Shown here piece by piece: positions 20,030 through 22,108 of a stretch of 22,108 nt of DNA (the stretch's first letter is position 1; each line of letters opens with the position of its first letter). The stretch is from a virus. A model generated the notes under the pieces. The model ran no database searches. It was given only the letters and a program-made list of their open reading frames with translations, and was not told the DNA's origin. The position numbers were made by a program, and so were the translations under genes. The stretch spans positions 1-22,108 of the IMG/VR virus record IMGVR_UViG_3300046006_001824; one strand, written 5' to 3'.

Positions 20030-20042
20030 TATTTATATTATA
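20030..20042 (-). promoter_or_regulatory. Perfect T4-type late promoter TATAAATA overlapping a TATAAT
   Basis: TATAAATA on the minus strand (20037-20030) matches the T4 late consensus exactly and lies 19 nt before the ATG at 20010. It is joined directly to a TATAAT (20042-20037) that has TCTACA 17 nt upstream, so host polymerase could also use the site. It sits just after the methyltransferase stop codon. Confidence 0.75.
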
Positions 20043-20708
20043 TTAGGGAAGTAATCTTCTGTAGATATCGTAGATAGCCTCAGCAGTGGGTCCTAGATAA
20101 TCGTTATTAGCAACGGTGAATGCTATGTTGGTAATCCATAACATTCGTAATTCCATTTCTGCACGTTCTTCTACAACTAACTCATGCGGGTGGAACGTCA
20201 TATGATCTATAATAGGTATTTTAGGATATGCAACTAGTAAAGAATTTTCACTATCAAAAATCCATCTATGATGCATTGTACCTCTAAATTGTCCCTCGCG
20301 ACGTTGTAATTCGTTATACTTGCTAGGTACAGCAATAAATCCTTGCTCTGCAATTTTTGGCAGCATCTCTAGTACAAGCATGGGGTTTGCTAAATCCTCT
20401 AGAGTATGGGTACAGTTAACAAAGGTAAATTTACCGTGCTCTGCAACATAATCTAGAATAGGTTGCCAGTCTTCATATCTATTCATGTTACCAATAAACC
20501 CGTGTACACCTTCTATCTCAACTGGCATGATGTCAAACGTATGCGTTAGAAATTCTCGATTAAACGGGTTATGGCTTGCTCCAATATCAATAAGAGTAAA
20601 ATTTTCTCTAGTGGCTTTGAGATTGGTAACGGCTTGAATTACTTCAGGACGGATATGCCACGGCCATTCCTGCGTATCTCGTGGAGATAGATAAATTTGC
20701 TGTGACAT
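20043..20708 (-). CDS. SAM-dependent methyltransferase-like protein
   Basis: The 221-aa protein has a class I methyltransferase outline. FTLIDIGASHNPFNREFL (37-54) is motif I with the D-I-G-A-S loop, followed by FDIMPVEIEGVHGFIGNM (58-75) with an acidic residue at the second strand. FTFVNCTHTLEDLANPMLV (95-112) matches motif IV, and FIAVPSKYNELQRREGQF is motif V-like. A GTMHHRW segment near 143-149 is unusual and may shape the acceptor site. The target is unknown; the gene directly after a glycosyltransferase suggests sugar or surface-polymer methylation, though a nucleic acid or protein target is possible. It starts one nucleotide after the glycosyltransferase stop, with AGGGTAG before the ATG. 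Confidence 0.7.
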   Translation of the reverse strand: MSQQIYLSPRDTQEWPWHIRPEVIQAVTNLKATRENFTLIDIGASHNPFNREFLTHTFDIMPVEIEGVHGFIGNMNRYEDWQPILDYVAEHGKFTFVNCTHTLEDLANPMLVLEMLPKIAEQGFIAVPSKYNELQRREGQFRGTMHHRWIFDSENSLLVAYPKIPIIDHMTFHPHELVVEERAEMELRMLWITNIAFTVANNDYLGPTAEAIYDIYRRLLP

Positions 20709-20709
20709 A

Positions 20710-22108
20710 TTATTCTACCCTAAAAGTCCATGCTCCATGATGTCCACACAAGATACTAGTGTCGGCCCAAATTTCTTTGCCTTGTGCTTTTGCTTTTAAG
20801 AAAAAGTATACGTCTTCACTAATGGTGTGTGCATGATCTAACGCACTCTTATATACAAAATGCGGATACTCAATTGAAGTGAACACATCTTTCTTAATTA
20901 GGCAACAACCAAATCCTGCGCTGTCAACCTGTACAAGTCCTTTGCCTTTTAATTGATCGTAGGGCACATGTGTGACTCCGCCGTGTTCATTTCTACGCAT
21001 AACTTCAATACAATGTTTTCCGGGAATACGTTGAATATATAAACCAGTTACCATATCCTTGTTATGGGAAAGCATTTTCTTAAGCGTATCTGGCGAGAAG
21101 CTAATATCTGCATCAACTGCAAACAAATAATCATAAGGACCTTTTACAATCCAGTCTGCAATCAAGTTACGTACTTGTTCAACTTGATATCCGTAGAAAT
21201 ATTGGAACACTGTTTCGTAACCATCTGGAACTTCTAAGTCGTATATACTCTTAAATGTTTCGGCTTCAATAAGATTCTTTGCAGGAATAGCAATTAAGAT
21301 CTGTTTCTTAGGAGCATTTGGCGGAGGTGCTGTCATTACACTTAATTGAATCTTACTTGTAGATTCTGTTTTTCTTTCTGGGATGTTTTCAATTGTTTTC
21401 ATAGTAGTTTGAAGTATTTTTCCTGCTGTTAAATTCTGTTCTGTACCGTTAACTTTATAATCGTTCAACGGATTTATATCATTGTAGTTATATACAACAT
21501 CGGAGTTGGCAAAAATTCTACTAGGGTCACATTGCTCCAGTGGATAGTAAAAGGTCGAGTTGTCGCCGCCAGCTTTGAACCATTCTCCATTTTCATCTTT
21601 GAATAACGAAATGTCTAAATTGTTAAACAGCTTGGCCTTGTAGGTACGGAGGTGTGTATAGGGCATATTCCAATTAAAGCGATAGTCCCTAAACGTGCCA
21701 GCTTCCTTAACTTCCGGAGGATACGGTTGGCTGATTAACGGAATATTGTCAACCATACTCCAACTCGATCCGTAGACAAAGTCAGCATCCTGATGCAGTT
21801 CATTGTAATAGGTAAAGATGTCATTCCTATTGGTAAGACTATCATCACCATCTAACAACATAACAATGTTGTCATCATCGAGATGCAATCCTTTGATAGT
21901 TGTAATTTGATTAGCCACTGCACTACCGTTACGCTGATTAGTTTTACCTAATCTAAATTTTGATTGCAATTCTGTAGGTAACGCCCTAATAGCAGCTTCC
22001 GCTACAGCAAACGAATTGTCAGTCGAACAGTCATCGACTAGGTAATGCAGATAATTGTCATAATCTTGTGAGGCAACACTTTCGATACATTTGGCAATAT
22101 AGTTTTCT
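20710..22108 (-). CDS. Two-domain glycosyltransferase, N-terminus cut by window edge
   Basis: The frame stays open from the stop at 20710 to the right edge (465 visible residues); the start codon lies outside. The first domain is GT2-like: NYIAKCIESVASQDYDN at residues 2-18, YLVDDCSTDNS at 22-32, and a metal-binding VMLLDGDDSL around 82-91. A linker near 236-268 leads to a second GT-A-like domain opening KKQILIAIPAKN, with VDADI around 331-335 as its DxD and a later ISEDVYFFLKAKAQG catalytic-helix pattern. The tandem could build a disaccharide on phage DNA, virion or host surface. A start at 21969 would drop the first nucleotide-binding strands, so it was not used. Confidence 0.85.
   Translation of the reverse strand, partial: ENYIAKCIESVASQDYDNYLHYLVDDCSTDNSFAVAEAAIRALPTELQSKFRLGKTNQRNGSAVANQITTIKGLHLDDDNIVMLLDGDDSLTNRNDIFTYYNELHQDADFVYGSSWSMVDNIPLISQPYPPEVKEAGTFRDYRFNWNMPYTHLRTYKAKLFNNLDISLFKDENGEWFKAGGDNSTFYYPLEQCDPSRIFANSDVVYNYNDINPLNDYKVNGTEQNLTAGKILQTTMKTIENIPERKTESTSKIQLSVMTAPPPNAPKKQILIAIPAKNLIEAETFKSIYDLEVPDGYETVFQYFYGYQVEQVRNLIADWIVKGPYDYLFAVDADISFSPDTLKKMLSHNKDMVTGLYIQRIPGKHCIEVMRRNEHGGVTHVPYDQLKGKGLVQVDSAGFGCCLIKKDVFTSIEYPHFVYKSALDHAHTISEDVYFFLKAKAQGKEIWADTSILCGHHGAWTFRVE

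Overview
The window looks like part of the genome of a T4-like (myovirus-type) phage of an aquatic bacterium. The supporting signs are an AT-rich sequence, almost no intergenic space, long runs of overlapping genes on one strand, a class Ia ribonucleotide reductase operon with a glutaredoxin, a tail-spike-like protein, a free-standing GIY-YIG homing endonuclease, octamers close to the T4 late promoter TATAAATA before many genes, and many small proteins of the type seen in marine and freshwater T4-like phages. The host cannot be named from the sequence. No tRNA, CRISPR array, insertion sequence, integrase or attachment site was found.

Layout. 1-2011 (minus): a membrane/coiled-coil protein cut by the left edge and two unknown genes, headed by a good sigma70-type promoter. 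2079-4596 (minus): an Ala-rich large protein, an Sm-like protein and three small proteins, two of which share a C-terminal motif. 4589-9484 (minus): one compact operon reading nrdA, a 68-aa gene, iscU, erpA, iscA, nrdB, glutaredoxin, so a small Fe-S assembly set sits between the two reductase subunits. 9537-11650 (minus): a tail-spike-like protein and its small partner. 11737-12282 (plus): the homing endonuclease. 12271-12993 (minus): a PD-(D/E)XK exonuclease with a perfect sigma70 promoter. 13025-16811 (minus): virion or internal-protein candidates, several with N-termini like T4 capsid-targeting sequences. 16891-17687 (minus): two genes transcribed on their own, each followed by a hairpin terminator. 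17843-19086 (plus): four small genes including a GNAT acetyltransferase. 19138-22108 (minus): a metallopeptidase, a GC-rich structured intergenic element, an unknown protein, a methyltransferase and a two-domain glycosyltransferase cut by the right edge.

How it fits together. The nrd/isc operon would supply deoxynucleotides and, by inference, help with iron cofactors or Fe-S proteins during infection. The sigma70-type promoters at 13000-13028 and 2034-2062 suggest early expression by host polymerase. The late-box promoters serve the tail spike, the 13-17 kb genes and the plus-strand cluster. The region before the tail spike combines a late box and a hairpin that would hide its ribosome-binding site in read-through RNA, as in the T4 lysozyme gene. 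All assignments come from reading the sequence and from remembered family motifs; no database search was run.
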